This document shows, in pieces, positions 1 through 8,595 of a stretch of 64,000 bases of DNA. This DNA comes from Niastella vici (GTDB lineage Bacteria; Bacteroidota; Bacteroidia; Chitinophagales; Chitinophagaceae), in NCBI RefSeq assembly GCF_002077945.1, contig NZ_LVYD01000113.1:124001-188000 (forward strand). The letters are read 5' to 3'. Numbering within the stretch: position 1 is the stretch's first letter; the number at the start of each line of letters is the position of its first letter. The translations under genes and the position numbers were made by a program. The notes beneath the pieces were generated by a model. That model ran no database searches and was not told the origin of the DNA. It saw only the letters and a list, made by a program, of their open reading frames with translations.

Positions 1-1562
1 TAACCCAGATCGGCGTTATAACCTTTTGCATCTTTTAAGTTGGGATCAATTTTAGAAGTTACCCCTATCGGGGTTAACTGCGAGTAATCAATAGGGCGGT
101 ATGCCTGGCTGATGTTTGCATACACATTTGTGTTGTCTGTTACCTTATATTCTATTCCCAATCCAAATAATGGTATTGAACGATTCCGGCTTTCATTGGC
201 AATCAGCTTATCGTTATCCTCCACTTTATAACCCTTTGCCGTGCTTTTCAAATATTCAAACCTGAAGCCGGGCGTTACCGTTAAACGGTTGGTAAGCCTG
301 AAAACATTTTCTATAAAAGGGGCGAAATTAGTAGTGGTAAAATCAAGGTCGTATTCGTAGTCGCCTTTAATGGTTAAATCAAAATCTGATCCTGTTGTCC
401 CTTCACCCCCACCCTGTCGCTTAAACCAGGCATAGGCATAACGCATACCGGTTGCTAAAGTATTATTCATACTGCCTAAATGGTAATTGTGTAACAGCCG
501 TATTTCTGTAGTGCTGTTATGCATGTCTTCATTTTCCACTTCCCTGGGAACATATTCACCGGTTAACGGATCTTTTTCATCAAGCGCTTCGGCGCCGCCA
601 TCTTCATTTCGCCAAACCAAAGCCCGGTTGCTAAACAGCAATGAGGTTTTTACATTCAGCGATGTTTGGGGCGACAATTTATAATTGGCATAAGCACTTA
701 CTAAATTCCACGGACTTTTCAGCCAGTTTCTGCTGCGGAAGGAAGAACGTGGATTGGCATTATACATACTATCAGAAAGGCCGCCAGGCATTTTAATGCG
801 GTTTCTCAATAAAGAATATTCAACGCCAATATTTAATTTATTGGAAGCATTGTATTGCACTCTTCCAAAACCCGATAGTTGCCATTGCTGGCTATTAGGT
901 CTCCATCCATCCATTCTTCTATATTGAACAAATCCATAGTAGCTCCATTTTTTTATGCTTCCACCGATGGCATTAAATGTATTAAATAAGCCATAGCTGC
1001 CGCCGGTTTCGGAAGTCGTCCATTCAAAAGGCTTATTCTTTGGCGCTTCATTTAATACATAGTTTACCATACCGCCAAATTGCGAACCAAATTGCAGCGA
1101 AGCTGCACCTCTTATCATTTCAATGCGGCTTACAGCTTCCATCGGTGGTAAATAATAGGCTTCATTATAACCGTAAATATCTGCACTGATATTATAGCCA
1201 TCCTGGCGGGTATTCATTTCAATACTTTGGTTAGGATTTAATCCTCGCGTGGCAATGCCATTGGCGGTAAATCCGCCGCTTTCCGTTTCTACAATATTTA
1301 ATCCTGGTATCCTGCCAAGGATCTGGCGGGTATTGTTGATGGCTTTATTGGCATCGAGGCTATCAACCACAATCACTTCATTTTTTTTACCGGCATAAAT
1401 AATTCCGTCTTTGACTTCAGGCATATGGCCGGTGCCACGAACTGTTTTAATGGCGGTAACTGTTACTTCTTTAAGGTATCGGGTTTTGCTGCTATCCTTC
1501 GGTTGCTGGGCATACAGGGTTATGGGTATTACAAAAAGGAGTATGAGATAATAACATTTCAT
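1..1562 (-). CDS. TonB-dependent receptor, FecA/siderophore type (5' part, cut by window edge)
   Basis: This is an outer-membrane receptor for TonB-driven uptake, most likely of an iron(III) chelate. The gene is read from an ATG at 1562 and runs open for about 520 codons off the left edge. Residues 1-19 are a signal peptide ending in LYA before QQ. A TonB-box-like stretch, EVTVTAIK, lies at about 32-39. The plug domain spans about 35-170 and contains RIPGLNIVE, IATRGLNPNQS and EMIRGAASLQFGSQFGGMVN. From about 180 the sequence alternates aromatic and polar residues like a 22-strand barrel. There is no carboxypeptidase-like N-terminal domain, so it is not SusC-like. The plug resembles Fe(III)-dicitrate (FecA) receptors by family knowledge; the true ligand cannot be read here. 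The ECF sigma gene 250 bp upstream on the same strand could regulate it, but no anti-sigma gene is visible. Confidence 0.9.
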   Translation of the reverse strand, partial: MKCYYLILLFVIPITLYAQQPKDSSKTRYLKEVTVTAIKTVRGTGHMPEVKDGIIYAGKKNEVIVVDSLDANKAINNTRQILGRIPGLNIVETESGGFTANGIATRGLNPNQSIEMNTRQDGYNISADIYGYNEAYYLPPMEAVSRIEMIRGAASLQFGSQFGGMVNYVLNEAPKNKPFEWTTSETGGSYGLFNTFNAIGGSIKKWSYYGFVQYRRMDGWRPNSQQWQLSGFGRVQYNASNKLNIGVEYSLLRNRIKMPGGLSDSMYNANPRSSFRSRNWLKSPWNLVSAYANYKLSPQTSLNVKTSLLFSNRALVWRNEDGGAEALDEKDPLTGEYVPREVENEDMHNSTTEIRLLHNYHLGSMNNTLATGMRYAYAWFKRQGGGEGTTGSDFDLTIKGDYEYDLDFTTTNFAPFIENVFRLTNRLTVTPGFRFEYLKSTAKGYKVEDNDKLIANESRNRSIPLFGLGIEYKVTDNTNVYANISQAYRPIDYSQLTPIGVTSKIDPNLKDAKGYNADLG

Positions 1563-1815
1563 TGCAGTTCAGATTTGACCGCAAAATTGAATAAATACAT
1601 TAATGAAAATTTACATGAGCAGGAAAATATATTACGAAATAAGAAAAATTAAATATTTTTCTACCATAACTTCAATGTCACACATAATAGATTGCAGTTG
1701 AATGAATTAGACATTCAGTGATATTTTGCACAGACTATTAAGCCCTTGAAGTACAGGACCCGCAGATCCTGGCGCAGCACCGAAACTCAGCATAGAAGAC
1801 AATAGTAAACGGGAA

Positions 1816-2505
1816 TCACGTGTGAAGGTATTTGTTTCCCAATTCATCTATTCGTTTCATTACACCATTTACAATGCGGTCGCAGCAAACCAGGTTAAAT
1901 TCGTAAATATCTTCGGTGGAATATGTTTTTTCAATCTCTTTTCGAAGCATGGCTTTTGCCCGGTTTAACCTGACCTTAACATTACTGGCGGTAGTGTTCA
2001 TCGCCTCTGCCGTTTCTGCAACGCTAAGACCCGTGAGTTCCCGAAGCGTAAATGTTGTTCTATACTCTTGCGGAAGTTGTTGAAGGCAGGCTTCAACAAC
2101 TTTATTAAATTCTTTGCTGATCACTGCATCGTTGGTGTAGCTATGGTTGGGTAAAAACATAAGCGATGAATTGTCGGGTAAAATATCTGCCGGGAGTTCT
2201 TTCAGGTAATTGAACTTGTGTGCATTGCGATAGCATTGGTTCAGCATGATCCTGATAAGCCATGTTTTAAAGGAAGAGCGTTCAGCAAATTGCTTAAGGT
2301 TGACATAACTATTAATAAATGTTTCCTGCATCAGGTCTTCCGTGTCCTGGTGGTTAAAACCATAGCTTCTTCCCACTTTGTAGAGGTAAGGATTATACCT
2401 GCGGATTATAATTTCAAACACAGCAGTATTGCCTGCCAATACCTGCTGAATGATTTCGATATCGGTATATTTTTGAATGCTCTTGTCCGACATGTTTAAT
2501 GCCAT
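1816..2505 (-). CDS. RNA polymerase sigma factor, ECF (sigma-70) family
   Basis: A 229-residue alternative sigma factor that would direct RNA polymerase to a small regulon. Sigma region 2 lies at about 28-95 (AVFEIIIRRYNPYLYKVGR, EDLMQETFINSY, FKTWLIRIMLN) and region 4 at about 135-188 (LPQEYRTTFTLRELTGLS, then the helix-turn-helix ASNVKVRLNRAKAMLRK). A tail of about 40 residues with a Cys-Cys pair and DRIVNGVMKRI follows; similar tails are known in Bacteroidota sigma factors of this type. The ATG at 2505 is preferred because AGGAA sits about 6 nt upstream; a second ATG lies four codons in. It is 64 bp downstream of the DoxX-like gene on the same strand and may be co-transcribed. No anti-sigma factor is adjacent, so how its activity is controlled is unclear. 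Confidence 0.93.
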   Translation of the reverse strand: MALNMSDKSIQKYTDIEIIQQVLAGNTAVFEIIIRRYNPYLYKVGRSYGFNHQDTEDLMQETFINSYVNLKQFAERSSFKTWLIRIMLNQCYRNAHKFNYLKELPADILPDNSSLMFLPNHSYTNDAVISKEFNKVVEACLQQLPQEYRTTFTLRELTGLSVAETAEAMNTTASNVKVRLNRAKAMLRKEIEKTYSTEDIYEFNLVCCDRIVNGVMKRIDELGNKYLHT

Positions 2506-2569
2506 AGCTATTCCTGTTTAATGCTACCGGTAATTCAAAGTTACCAAATCGTGAGTAATATTATTATAC

Positions 2570-3004
2570 CTATCCCCTGGAGAATGATGCGCTGCTATTA
2601 GCCTCCTGCGCTTTTGATGCCCCGGTTGCCTGGGCTATTTGAGCAAGCGAATAAGCGCCTATGGACATAACAAGGTCGCGAACCGCTACGTCGAGATATC
2701 CTTTGGTAGCAAGAAGCGATAAACCAATGAGTGCAAGCCATGCACTTACAATATAAGCTCCGAGCGCAGGTCTTGAAAGAACGATCAGTCCCGCAATAAC
2801 TTCAATCACACCAACAATCAGCATAAATGTATGTGGACTAAACGGAAGTATTTGTGCAATGGTGGGATTGAGGTATTTTTCCCAATCTGTAAGCAGGTTG
2901 GTGAATTTATCTAAACCTGCCACAATGGGCACCAATCCATAAGTAACTTTCATAAGCTTGTAAATGCGCTCCACTCTTGGTGAAGTTAAAATTGCCGTTT
3001 CCAT
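2570..3004 (-). CDS. DoxX-like integral membrane protein
   Basis: A 144-residue inner-membrane protein with about four hydrophobic segments: residues about 18-34, 56-76 (FMLIVGVIEVIAGLIVL), 82-100 (IVSAWLALIGLSLLA) and 108-125. The pattern of short helices with GxxK/D near the first helix and the segment GVIEVIAGLIVLSRP fits the DoxX/SURF4-type family. The role is unknown; in Bacteroidota such genes are often linked to redox or stress sigma factors, and here an ECF sigma gene follows 64 bp downstream on the same strand. The last 20 residues are polar and Ser/Ala-rich. Assignment to DoxX is by overall pattern only. Confidence 0.75.
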   Translation of the reverse strand: METAILTSPRVERIYKLMKVTYGLVPIVAGLDKFTNLLTDWEKYLNPTIAQILPFSPHTFMLIVGVIEVIAGLIVLSRPALGAYIVSAWLALIGLSLLATKGYLDVAVRDLVMSIGAYSLAQIAQATGASKAQEANSSASFSRG

Positions 3005-3176
3005 AATATTTGTTTTTGATGACCTGAAAAGTAAAACTCTTCAAAACAATTGAGCAGATGAGCGTACAAAAGGTTACAAATGCCAGGAACAATAAATTTT
3101 CAAGAGGCCCTATGTGCCCCGCGGAATGCCCCGAACATTGAATAGCTGCCCGGTGCAAAAAGGCTTAACTGATATC

Positions 3177-3207
3177 AAAAAGCCTCCCGATGCATCGGGA
3201 GGCTTTT
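3177..3207. terminator. Bidirectional rho-independent terminator
   Basis: A perfect palindrome: A-run, GCCTCCCGA, TGCA, TCGGGAGGC, T-run. Both strands give a GC-rich stem followed by at least four U. On the minus strand it lies directly downstream of the T9SS-domain remnant that ends at 3254, suggesting that remnant was once a real transcription unit. The same core occurs at 6032-6049. Confidence 0.85.
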
Positions 3208-3253
3208 GCTGTATGAACTCATGCCTGTTTACATTCATCTGCTACTGATATGC

Positions 3254-3487
3254 TCATTTTTTCAGCAGTTTTTTCTATAATAACCGGTTACTACCGTCCG
3301 TAACTTCCAGCACATAGATGCCCGGTGTAAGACCTGCCGGAACATTTAAATGCAATGACTGGAAGCTTGTTGTCAGTTTTTGAGAGATGCTGAACACAGT
3401 TCTGCCGAATAGATCAAACAGTCGTACTTGTACTGCTGCGGCTGTATTTAACTGTAGCTGCAGGGACCAGCAGAAAACTACATGCAA
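3254..3487 (-). pseudogene. Remnant of a T9SS C-terminal sorting domain with an internal stop
   Basis: The minus strand reads about 66 residues of a type-A T9SS (Por secretion) sorting domain: LQLNTAAAVQVRLFDLFGRT, then LHLNVPAGLTPGIYVLEVTD and GSNRLL. A TAG at 3275-3277 then interrupts it. Past that stop the frame continues KKLLKK and ends in TGA at 3254-3256, which is how these domains normally end. So a single nonsense codon separates the domain from its natural C-terminus. The 5' end is also broken: no passenger protein precedes it, because plus-strand coding-like sequence starts at about 3458. I read it as the leftover 3' end of a secreted or surface protein. An intact short gene is possible but unlikely, since sorting domains do not stand alone. 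Confidence 0.6.
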
Positions 3488-3802
3488 TACCCAGGATATA
3501 TGGAATATTGGGTGCAGGTATCATTAGTACCAATCTCCTGCCGGGTAAAAGGCAGCGGAAACCCCGATAACATGAAGGTGAAAGTCTATAACCAGCAGCC
3601 ATATGCAGCCGAAGCAGGCCTTGGTTTTTTCAGCCGCACCGGTAATCATATTTTCGTTGACCTTGCCTGTAAGTATATTGTCTCTGCAAATTATTCGCCT
3701 GAGATCGGGGGATTGATATCTTATACAGGCTTAAAATTGCAGTTAAATGTGGGCTGGATGCTACATGCAGGTTTCAGCAGATTAAAAAAAAGTGATTTCT
3801 AA
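3458..3802 (+). pseudogene. Probable fragment of an outer-membrane beta-barrel or surface protein
   Basis: An open plus-strand frame of about 115 codons starts right after a TAG at 3455. It contains alternating hydrophobic/polar strands such as AGLGFFSRTGNHIFVDLACK, YIVSANY and TGLKLQLNVGW, which look like the last strands of a beta-barrel. It has no signal peptide or credible ribosome site and meets the T9SS remnant head to head at about 3455-3487. The pair looks like debris from a rearrangement. Function cannot be assigned, and a short expressed protein from the ATG at 3482 cannot be excluded. Confidence 0.35.
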
Positions 3803-4197
3803 ACCAACAGAGCCCTTCAAATCTTTGTTTTGATTTATTCCTCCGACCCTGGCCTCATCGCCAAACAAAGTCATTATTAAACATATAAATTTTTCCCCAT
3901 ACCAGGCTCAAATAGCAGCAATCATTTCAGCTCAGCAGCTCTGCAAATGACTTAGGCTTACCTGTTACAAAGCCACCTCACTATAACGTACTACTTACAT
4001 AACAGCCCGGCTATTTATTGAAATTTACAAGGTATAAAATTTGATATATAATTTGAAAACCAAATAATAAGATAGGATCATTATAAATATTCGTATATCA
4101 TTAATTAAATAACCAATATTTGCATTGTTAACCCCCTGAAAACACGCCAATACGCCCAACCATTACCTGAGTTTCCTATGCTAAAACCCGAACTTGC
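3803..4197. other. Intergenic stretch, AT-rich
   Basis: About 395 bp between gene debris and the lipoprotein gene at 4198. The last 180 bp are strongly AT-rich with several near matches to TAnnTTTG, but none with a well-spaced TTG. It presumably carries the promoter of the 4198 gene. I saw no repeat, RNA gene or ORF worth reporting. Confidence 0.5.
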
Positions 4198-5100
4198 ATG
4201 AAGAGCACATTGTGTACTTTCGCTTCCTGTTTGCTAATTCTATTTGTAATTCCTGCCTGTAATAAAGCTGATAAAACAGACCCTGATGCGGTTGATACAG
4301 GCAATGAGTCAGGTAATGAGACCAACCTCACCAACACCACTTCTACCCAATGCCCCAATGCACCCAGCTATGGCGACAGCATACTGTACCTGCAACCTGT
4401 AAAGGGCAATTATACGGTTGAACCCGTCAATAACAAAGGCGTGCAGGGTACATACCTGTCATGGCCCGAAGGACTCGACATCAACGCTACTACCGGCCTT
4501 ATCAATATTACGCAAAGTGAAACCGGCATCAGGTACAACGTAGCCTTTGTAAAAAAAGGAACGACTGATACCTGTATCAGTACCCTTATCCTCGGTGGCG
4601 TTTCTTATATCGACAGCATTTATGTACTGTCAAAAAACGATACCCTTGCCGCGCCCATTTTTAATGCTAACCCCAATGCCTCCCCTGTTTGTGATGGCAG
4701 CGATGATACCGACTACCCCGACAACGGCAACCATAACGGGAATAATAAATGCCAGTTTGATGATGATACAACCAGCCAGGGGGCAAACGCGCAAAAATTG
4801 CGTGTACGCACTGTCAGCGGCATTATCAATTTGAAAAAATCACTGGATGATGGCCTGTTGGGTAAGAACCCCAGGAACGGACACTTCAAAAAAGTAAAGA
4901 TCGAATACCGGCTGAACGACAATAGCAAGAAGGCCGATCAAAAGATCACCGTCCAGGTGATGTACTATGATAAAGTTTCAAGTATTCCCAATGATTTAAA
5001 GCAGGACGTTGCCTCCAAACGGAAAAACGCATTCACTTACAAGATCATTGCCGAAAAACCCCGTCCACCATTGTTGATCATTGCGGGCCTGGCGAATTAA
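4198..5100 (+). CDS. Putative lipoprotein of unknown function
   Basis: A 300-residue protein starting with a lipoprotein signal: Lys near the start, a hydrophobic core, and a lipobox FVIPAC with the acylated Cys at about 21. Residues about 22-50 are a Thr/Asn/Asp-rich tether. Residues about 50-135 contain GVQGTYLSWPEGLDINATTG and INITQSETGIRYNVAFVKKG, a pattern seen in putative-Ig/cadherin-like modules of Bacteroidota surface proteins. The middle, about 160-200, is rich in Asp, Asn and Gly, and the C-terminal third is basic (FKKVKIEYRLN). It is probably anchored in the outer membrane. It stands alone on the plus strand, and no enzymatic motif is recognised. Confidence 0.75.
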   Translation: MKSTLCTFASCLLILFVIPACNKADKTDPDAVDTGNESGNETNLTNTTSTQCPNAPSYGDSILYLQPVKGNYTVEPVNNKGVQGTYLSWPEGLDINATTGLINITQSETGIRYNVAFVKKGTTDTCISTLILGGVSYIDSIYVLSKNDTLAAPIFNANPNASPVCDGSDDTDYPDNGNHNGNNKCQFDDDTTSQGANAQKLRVRTVSGIINLKKSLDDGLLGKNPRNGHFKKVKIEYRLNDNSKKADQKITVQVMYYDKVSSIPNDLKQDVASKRKNAFTYKIIAEKPRPPLLIIAGLAN

Positions 5101-5120
5101 ACTTATTGGAGGGAAGAATA

Positions 5121-5143
5121 AATCTTATTCAGCAAATAAGATT
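5121..5143. other. AT-rich inverted repeat downstream of the lipoprotein gene
   Basis: AATCTTATT, a five-base loop, then AATAAGATT form a perfect 9-bp inverted repeat 20 bp after the stop at 5100. It lacks a GC-rich stem and T-run, so it is a weak terminator candidate at best; it may only protect the mRNA 3' end. Confidence 0.3.
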
Positions 5144-5193
5144 GCTGATAAAAGATGGGATGAAACAAAATTGTCGCTTTTTTCGTATTGGAG

Positions 5194-5433
5194 TTATGAG
5201 TAAAGAGAGATATTCGCAATTGATTGTGGAAGATTTTCTACAATTGCTTCCCTGCTATCCTCATCTTTTTCCTTTTCAGCAAGTGCATCGGCAAGTAACC
5301 TTATTTGTTCCCTGATTTCCTGAAGATCGCTGATGGTGGCGCCAAACTCCAATGCCATTGCGAATTTTCGCATTTCATGAATAATAATTGTTCTAAGCTG
5401 GGCTGCAGAAAGTTTTTGAAAACGTGGTTCCAT
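5194..5433 (-). CDS. Small predicted helical protein, unknown function (paralogue of the 6119-6313 gene)
   Basis: Read from the ATG at 5433 this is 79 residues; a longer form starting at 5478 adds 15 Lys/Asn-rich residues. The short form is preferred because its start MEPRFQKLSAAQL lines up with MHQKYQHLDLQTL of the neighbouring small gene. The rest is a predicted helical hairpin (LRTIIIHEMRKFAMALEFG, then LQEIREQIRLLADALAEKEK). The two proteins share spacing and pattern over about 55 residues, which argues that both are real. Small acidic or charged helical proteins of this kind recur in Chitinophagaceae genomes, to my knowledge without known function. Confidence 0.55.
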   Translation of the reverse strand: MEPRFQKLSAAQLRTIIIHEMRKFAMALEFGATISDLQEIREQIRLLADALAEKEKDEDSREAIVENLPQSIANISLYS

Positions 5434-5628
5434 TCTACACTTTTTCTTTTTATTATAGCAATTGTTATTCCTACGCATCTCTCATAGTTTACACTTATTC
5501 AATACTAAGTGTTTCACCCATGCAAATCAATCACATTACAATATGGTATAATGTTTGCTTTTAACCTAAGCCAGGCCGAATCCTGTTAATAAAGGATCTC
5601 GGCTTTATTGTTATCCATACTCTAAACT

Positions 5629-5889
5629 ATGTGGAAAATTATACAACCAGGTGATAAATTAGCACTGGGTGATACAGTTAAGCTTTTACCCTCGTCAATT
5701 TACAGTTCAACTAAAAAAGAAAAGCTGTATCAGGTAGTTAAAACCGAACAACATTATTTCGAGATCATGCTTAAGCCCGACGATGGTGATACCGGTGAAA
5801 ATGCCCAGCGTAGAATTATAAGATACCTTGATATCGGTTATCATATAGCCGTGGAAGTATGGGAAGAAACTTTACAAACAGATCAGTAA
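5629..5889 (+). CDS. Small hypothetical protein
   Basis: An 86-residue plus-strand ORF with normal composition: MWKIIQPGDKLALGDTVKLL at the start, a lysine-rich YSSTKKEKLYQVVKTEQ, then an acidic loop KPDDGDTGENA and a C-terminal strand-rich part ending IAVEVWEETL. It looks like a compact beta-rich fold, perhaps SH3-like, but I do not recognise a family. There is no signal peptide. It stands between two minus-strand small genes, with no strong ribosome site visible, which is common in this phylum. Confidence 0.55.
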   Translation: MWKIIQPGDKLALGDTVKLLPSSIYSSTKKEKLYQVVKTEQHYFEIMLKPDDGDTGENAQRRIIRYLDIGYHIAVEVWEETLQTDQ

Positions 5890-6020
5890 CAGTTCCATCG
5901 CTGAATAATTGTGGATTGGACTAATAAAAAGGGCGAGTTCTTATGGATATAAGGCCCCGCTCATCCATTTTAACTAATGGCGAATAAATGCAATTTATAT
6001 TCCATGAAAAGAGTATAGTA

Positions 6021-6053
6021 AAAGAAAGGCCCTCCCGATGCATCGGGAGAGCT
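6021..6053 (-). terminator. Rho-independent terminator downstream of the 6119-6313 gene
   Basis: The palindrome CTCCCGATG/CATCGGGAG at 6032-6049, read on the minus strand, is followed by GGCCTTTCTTTT. It lies about 65 bp past the stop of the small minus-strand gene. Its core is identical to that of the terminator at 3177-3207. Confidence 0.7.
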
Positions 6054-6118
6054 TCATGCAGACTTTCTTTTTACTAATTCAGCGCTTCACTATGTAACTG
6101 GCAGAATAATAGGTGCAT

Positions 6119-6313
6119 TTAGTGATCAACACCATCAGATAACGTACGCTGTTTCCTGTTTTTGATCTCTTCAACAAGGAAATCAATGATTATCCTTTGT
6201 TGCTTAACTTCCTCTGGTTTGCCACTAATAAATGCCTTTGTGTACTTTTGCGTTTCCTCTGCCAGCAAGTCAACCAACGTTTGCAAATCAAGATGCTGGT
6301 ACTTTTGATGCAT
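6119..6313 (-). CDS. Small predicted helical protein, unknown function (paralogue of the 5194-5433 gene)
   Basis: A 64-residue protein from the ATG at 6313; a longer reading would need GTG at 6367. The ATG has GAG a few bases upstream and gives a start that matches the paralogue at 5194-5433. The sequence is helical and charged: YQHLDLQTLVDLLAEETQKY, then a turn SGKPEE, then VKQQRIIIDFLVEEIKNRK. It has its own downstream terminator at 6021-6053. No function is known to me. Confidence 0.55.
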   Translation of the reverse strand: MHQKYQHLDLQTLVDLLAEETQKYTKAFISGKPEEVKQQRIIIDFLVEEIKNRKQRTLSDGVDH

Positions 6314-6817
6314 AATCTCAAACCTCAGCAAACTCCAATCCAGTTTTTGCCAAATAAGAGTTAGCACTTAAAATAGTTATTATTGAAGAGGAAAGGCTGA
6401 AAACAAAAGAACTTTAAAGGACCATTCCTGCAGCAGATGCAGAGATGCAGATCAGCGCCCTTTTACATTCAACTGAAAGGCCATTGAGCATTACAGGAAT
6501 ATTGACAGTGCAAAAGATTCCACACCCAACATACAAAGAAATGTTTTAACTTGCATAGAGATCATTCCCCAAAAACTTCTGATGTATTTACTCCCAATAT
6601 CTCTTGTATCACAGCGTGCCTGATGTAGCCCCAATCGAAAGATAATCCTGTTGAATTACCCACACCTCCCAATGAGTGCTTTATAAATACAAAGCGGCAA
6701 CGCTGTTGGCAATATCCTGCATGAATGCCGGCAATCCATAATTATTCATGGCCTGTAACCGTATGCGTTTTTTGTGCCTTACACTTCGGTTATTATAACA
6801 ACTTAAACTTACGTGTT
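6314..6817. other. Intergenic region upstream of the first PQQ dehydrogenase; contains a copy of duplicated upstream DNA
   Basis: About 500 bp without a credible gene. From about 6619 to 6720 it resembles 8425-8523, upstream of the second dehydrogenase. Both carry GCCTGAT, CGAAA, AATCCTGTTGAA, CCCAC and, 60-67 bp further on, CAATATCCTG. The tandem duplication therefore included the promoter region as well as the gene. An upstream ATG at 6725 is in frame with the gene but not conserved in the second copy. Confidence 0.6.
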
Positions 6818-8194
6818 ATGAGAACTAACTACCCAAACACTGCCTGTATGGTGACTCCGGCTTTTTCTAACTGCATTACCCTCCTGTTACTGACCATTTT
6901 GATATTACCCGGCTGCCAAAAATCAAATGAACCTAAGATCATGATAGGTATCGACATGGAATTGTTAGCCGATGATTTTGTGTCGCCCGTTCAGGTGCTG
7001 AGCACCCACCACAGCGAACGCCGTTATGTAGTTGACCAAATCGGGAAGATCTGGCTCATTGACAGAAACAACAATAAACGGCCCACGCCATTCCTCGATA
7101 TCAGTAGCAAACTGGTAAAACTTGACCCTACCTATGATGAACGTGGTTTACTGGGAGTTGCCTTTCACCCCGATTACAAAACCAATGGCCGTTTTTATGT
7201 TTATTATCAGTTGCCGCCACGCGCAGGCGGGCCAGCTCCCGGCATTCCATGGAATAATCTCAGCCGCATTTCAGAATTCAGGGTTTTACCCGACTGGTCG
7301 CGAGCCGATCCCAACTCAGAGAAAGTGATCCTTGAATGGGATGATCCGCAAAGCAATCACAATGGCGGCTCCCTTGTTTTCGGGCTCGACGATTTCCTGT
7401 ACATCTCCATTGGCGACGGCGGCGGCGCCAATGATATTGGGCCGGGCCATAGTACCGACTGGTACTCTATAAATGCCGGCGGCAATGCGCAGGACCTTGA
7501 AGCCAATTTCCTGGGTAAAGTGTTATGCATTGATGTAGATAGTGGCGATCCTTATGGCATACCGCCTACCAATCCCTTTGTAGGCAAACCAGGCCGCGAT
7601 GAGATCTTTGCTTTTGGTTTCCGTAATCCCTACCGCATGTCGGTCGATAAGCCAGGACACCAGATGATCGTAGGGGATGCAGGCCAGGTTTTATGGGAAG
7701 AAATTGATGTGTTGGTAAAAGGTGGCAATTATGGCTGGAACGTGAAAGAAGGCCGCCATTGCTTCAGCACCGCCGACAGCTCGAAAGTATTAGCCAGCTG
7801 TCCGTCGGTTGATGACAGAGGTAAACCATTGCTGGAACCGGTAATAGAGCTTAACAACTGGCAAAACCCGCTGGGCGGCAAAGCCACCGCGGTTATTGGC
7901 GGGTATGTTTATCACGGCGAAACGCTCAAAGACTGGCAGGGTAAATATATTTTCGGCACCTTTTCACAAACACCCACCACACCCAATGGCCAGCTTTTTA
8001 TGGCTACCCCTACAGGCGACTCATGGCCGTATGAAAAAATTTCGTTGCTGAACCACCCTGACGATCTGGGTTATTATTTGCGGGGATTTGGGCAGGATGA
8101 TGACGATGAATTGTATGTAGCCGTTTCTTCGATGTTGGGCCCGCAAGGCAATACCGGCAAGGTGTATAAAATTGTTCCGGTCTTTGGAAAATAA
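6818..8194 (+). CDS. PQQ-dependent sugar dehydrogenase, lipoprotein (copy 1)
   Basis: A 458-residue soluble-glucose-dehydrogenase-type (GSDH/aldose sugar dehydrogenase) six-bladed propeller that oxidises aldoses in the periplasm using PQQ. The start at 6818 is chosen over 6725 because GTGTTATGAG around the start is shared with copy 2. The lipobox is ILPGC with Cys about 33. Family motifs are DERGLLGVAFHPDY (107-120), NHNGGSLVFG with the likely catalytic His 181, IGDGGGAND (198-206), FAFGFRNPYR carrying the PQQ-contacting Arg, and GGNYGWN. It is 458 residues against about 350-480 for the family, so complete. Copy 2 follows 400 bp downstream. PQQ synthesis genes are not in the window, so the cofactor source is unknown. 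The substrate cannot be read from sequence. Confidence 0.88.
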   Translation: MRTNYPNTACMVTPAFSNCITLLLLTILILPGCQKSNEPKIMIGIDMELLADDFVSPVQVLSTHHSERRYVVDQIGKIWLIDRNNNKRPTPFLDISSKLVKLDPTYDERGLLGVAFHPDYKTNGRFYVYYQLPPRAGGPAPGIPWNNLSRISEFRVLPDWSRADPNSEKVILEWDDPQSNHNGGSLVFGLDDFLYISIGDGGGANDIGPGHSTDWYSINAGGNAQDLEANFLGKVLCIDVDSGDPYGIPPTNPFVGKPGRDEIFAFGFRNPYRMSVDKPGHQMIVGDAGQVLWEEIDVLVKGGNYGWNVKEGRHCFSTADSSKVLASCPSVDDRGKPLLEPVIELNNWQNPLGGKATAVIGGYVYHGETLKDWQGKYIFGTFSQTPTTPNGQLFMATPTGDSWPYEKISLLNHPDDLGYYLRGFGQDDDDELYVAVSSMLGPQGNTGKVYKIVPVFGK

Positions 8195-8595
8195 AATAAC
8201 TGATATTAAGGTCCTGATGCGTAGCCTGATCGTCACGGGTATGTAAAACCGCGCTCCAAATCCTGCGCAATTCTCCATAATGACCAGGCAGCTTTTTTCT
8301 TCATTACGTGGTCTGTAAACGAAGAACCTGATTGTGGTTAGGTTAATTGCAAATATGAATTATGGTTCGTATTTTAATAGAGGATCCCTGATACCATCAA
8401 CGATAATTACTTCCCTTACTTTCTGCCTGATAGTTCGTTGTAGCGAAAAGTAAATCCTGTTGAAATGCCCACGCCTGGTCAACTATTCGAAAAACACTTA
8501 TTAAAGTTGAAACAATATCCTGAGTGAGTGAAAGCATTTTGTACAATGCTTATTGAGATCGCCTTGTTTGTTTTAACCGTTTAAATTGATGTGTT
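8195..8595. other. Intergenic region between the two PQQ dehydrogenase genes
   Basis: About 400 bp with no terminator and no credible ORF. Its second half, from about 8425, is the second copy of the duplicated upstream DNA described at 6314-6817. Each dehydrogenase therefore probably has its own promoter instead of being one operon. Confidence 0.5.

Noticed and set aside
2907-3158. An 83-residue minus-strand ORF overlapping the DoxX-like gene
   Set aside because: It lies in another frame over the DoxX coding sequence and its upstream region, and shows no recognisable features.
5574-5612. Possible terminator GCCGAATCC...GGATCTCGGC followed by TTTATTGTT
   Set aside because: The stem needs a bulge, and no plus-strand gene ends just upstream, so it cannot be tied to a transcript.
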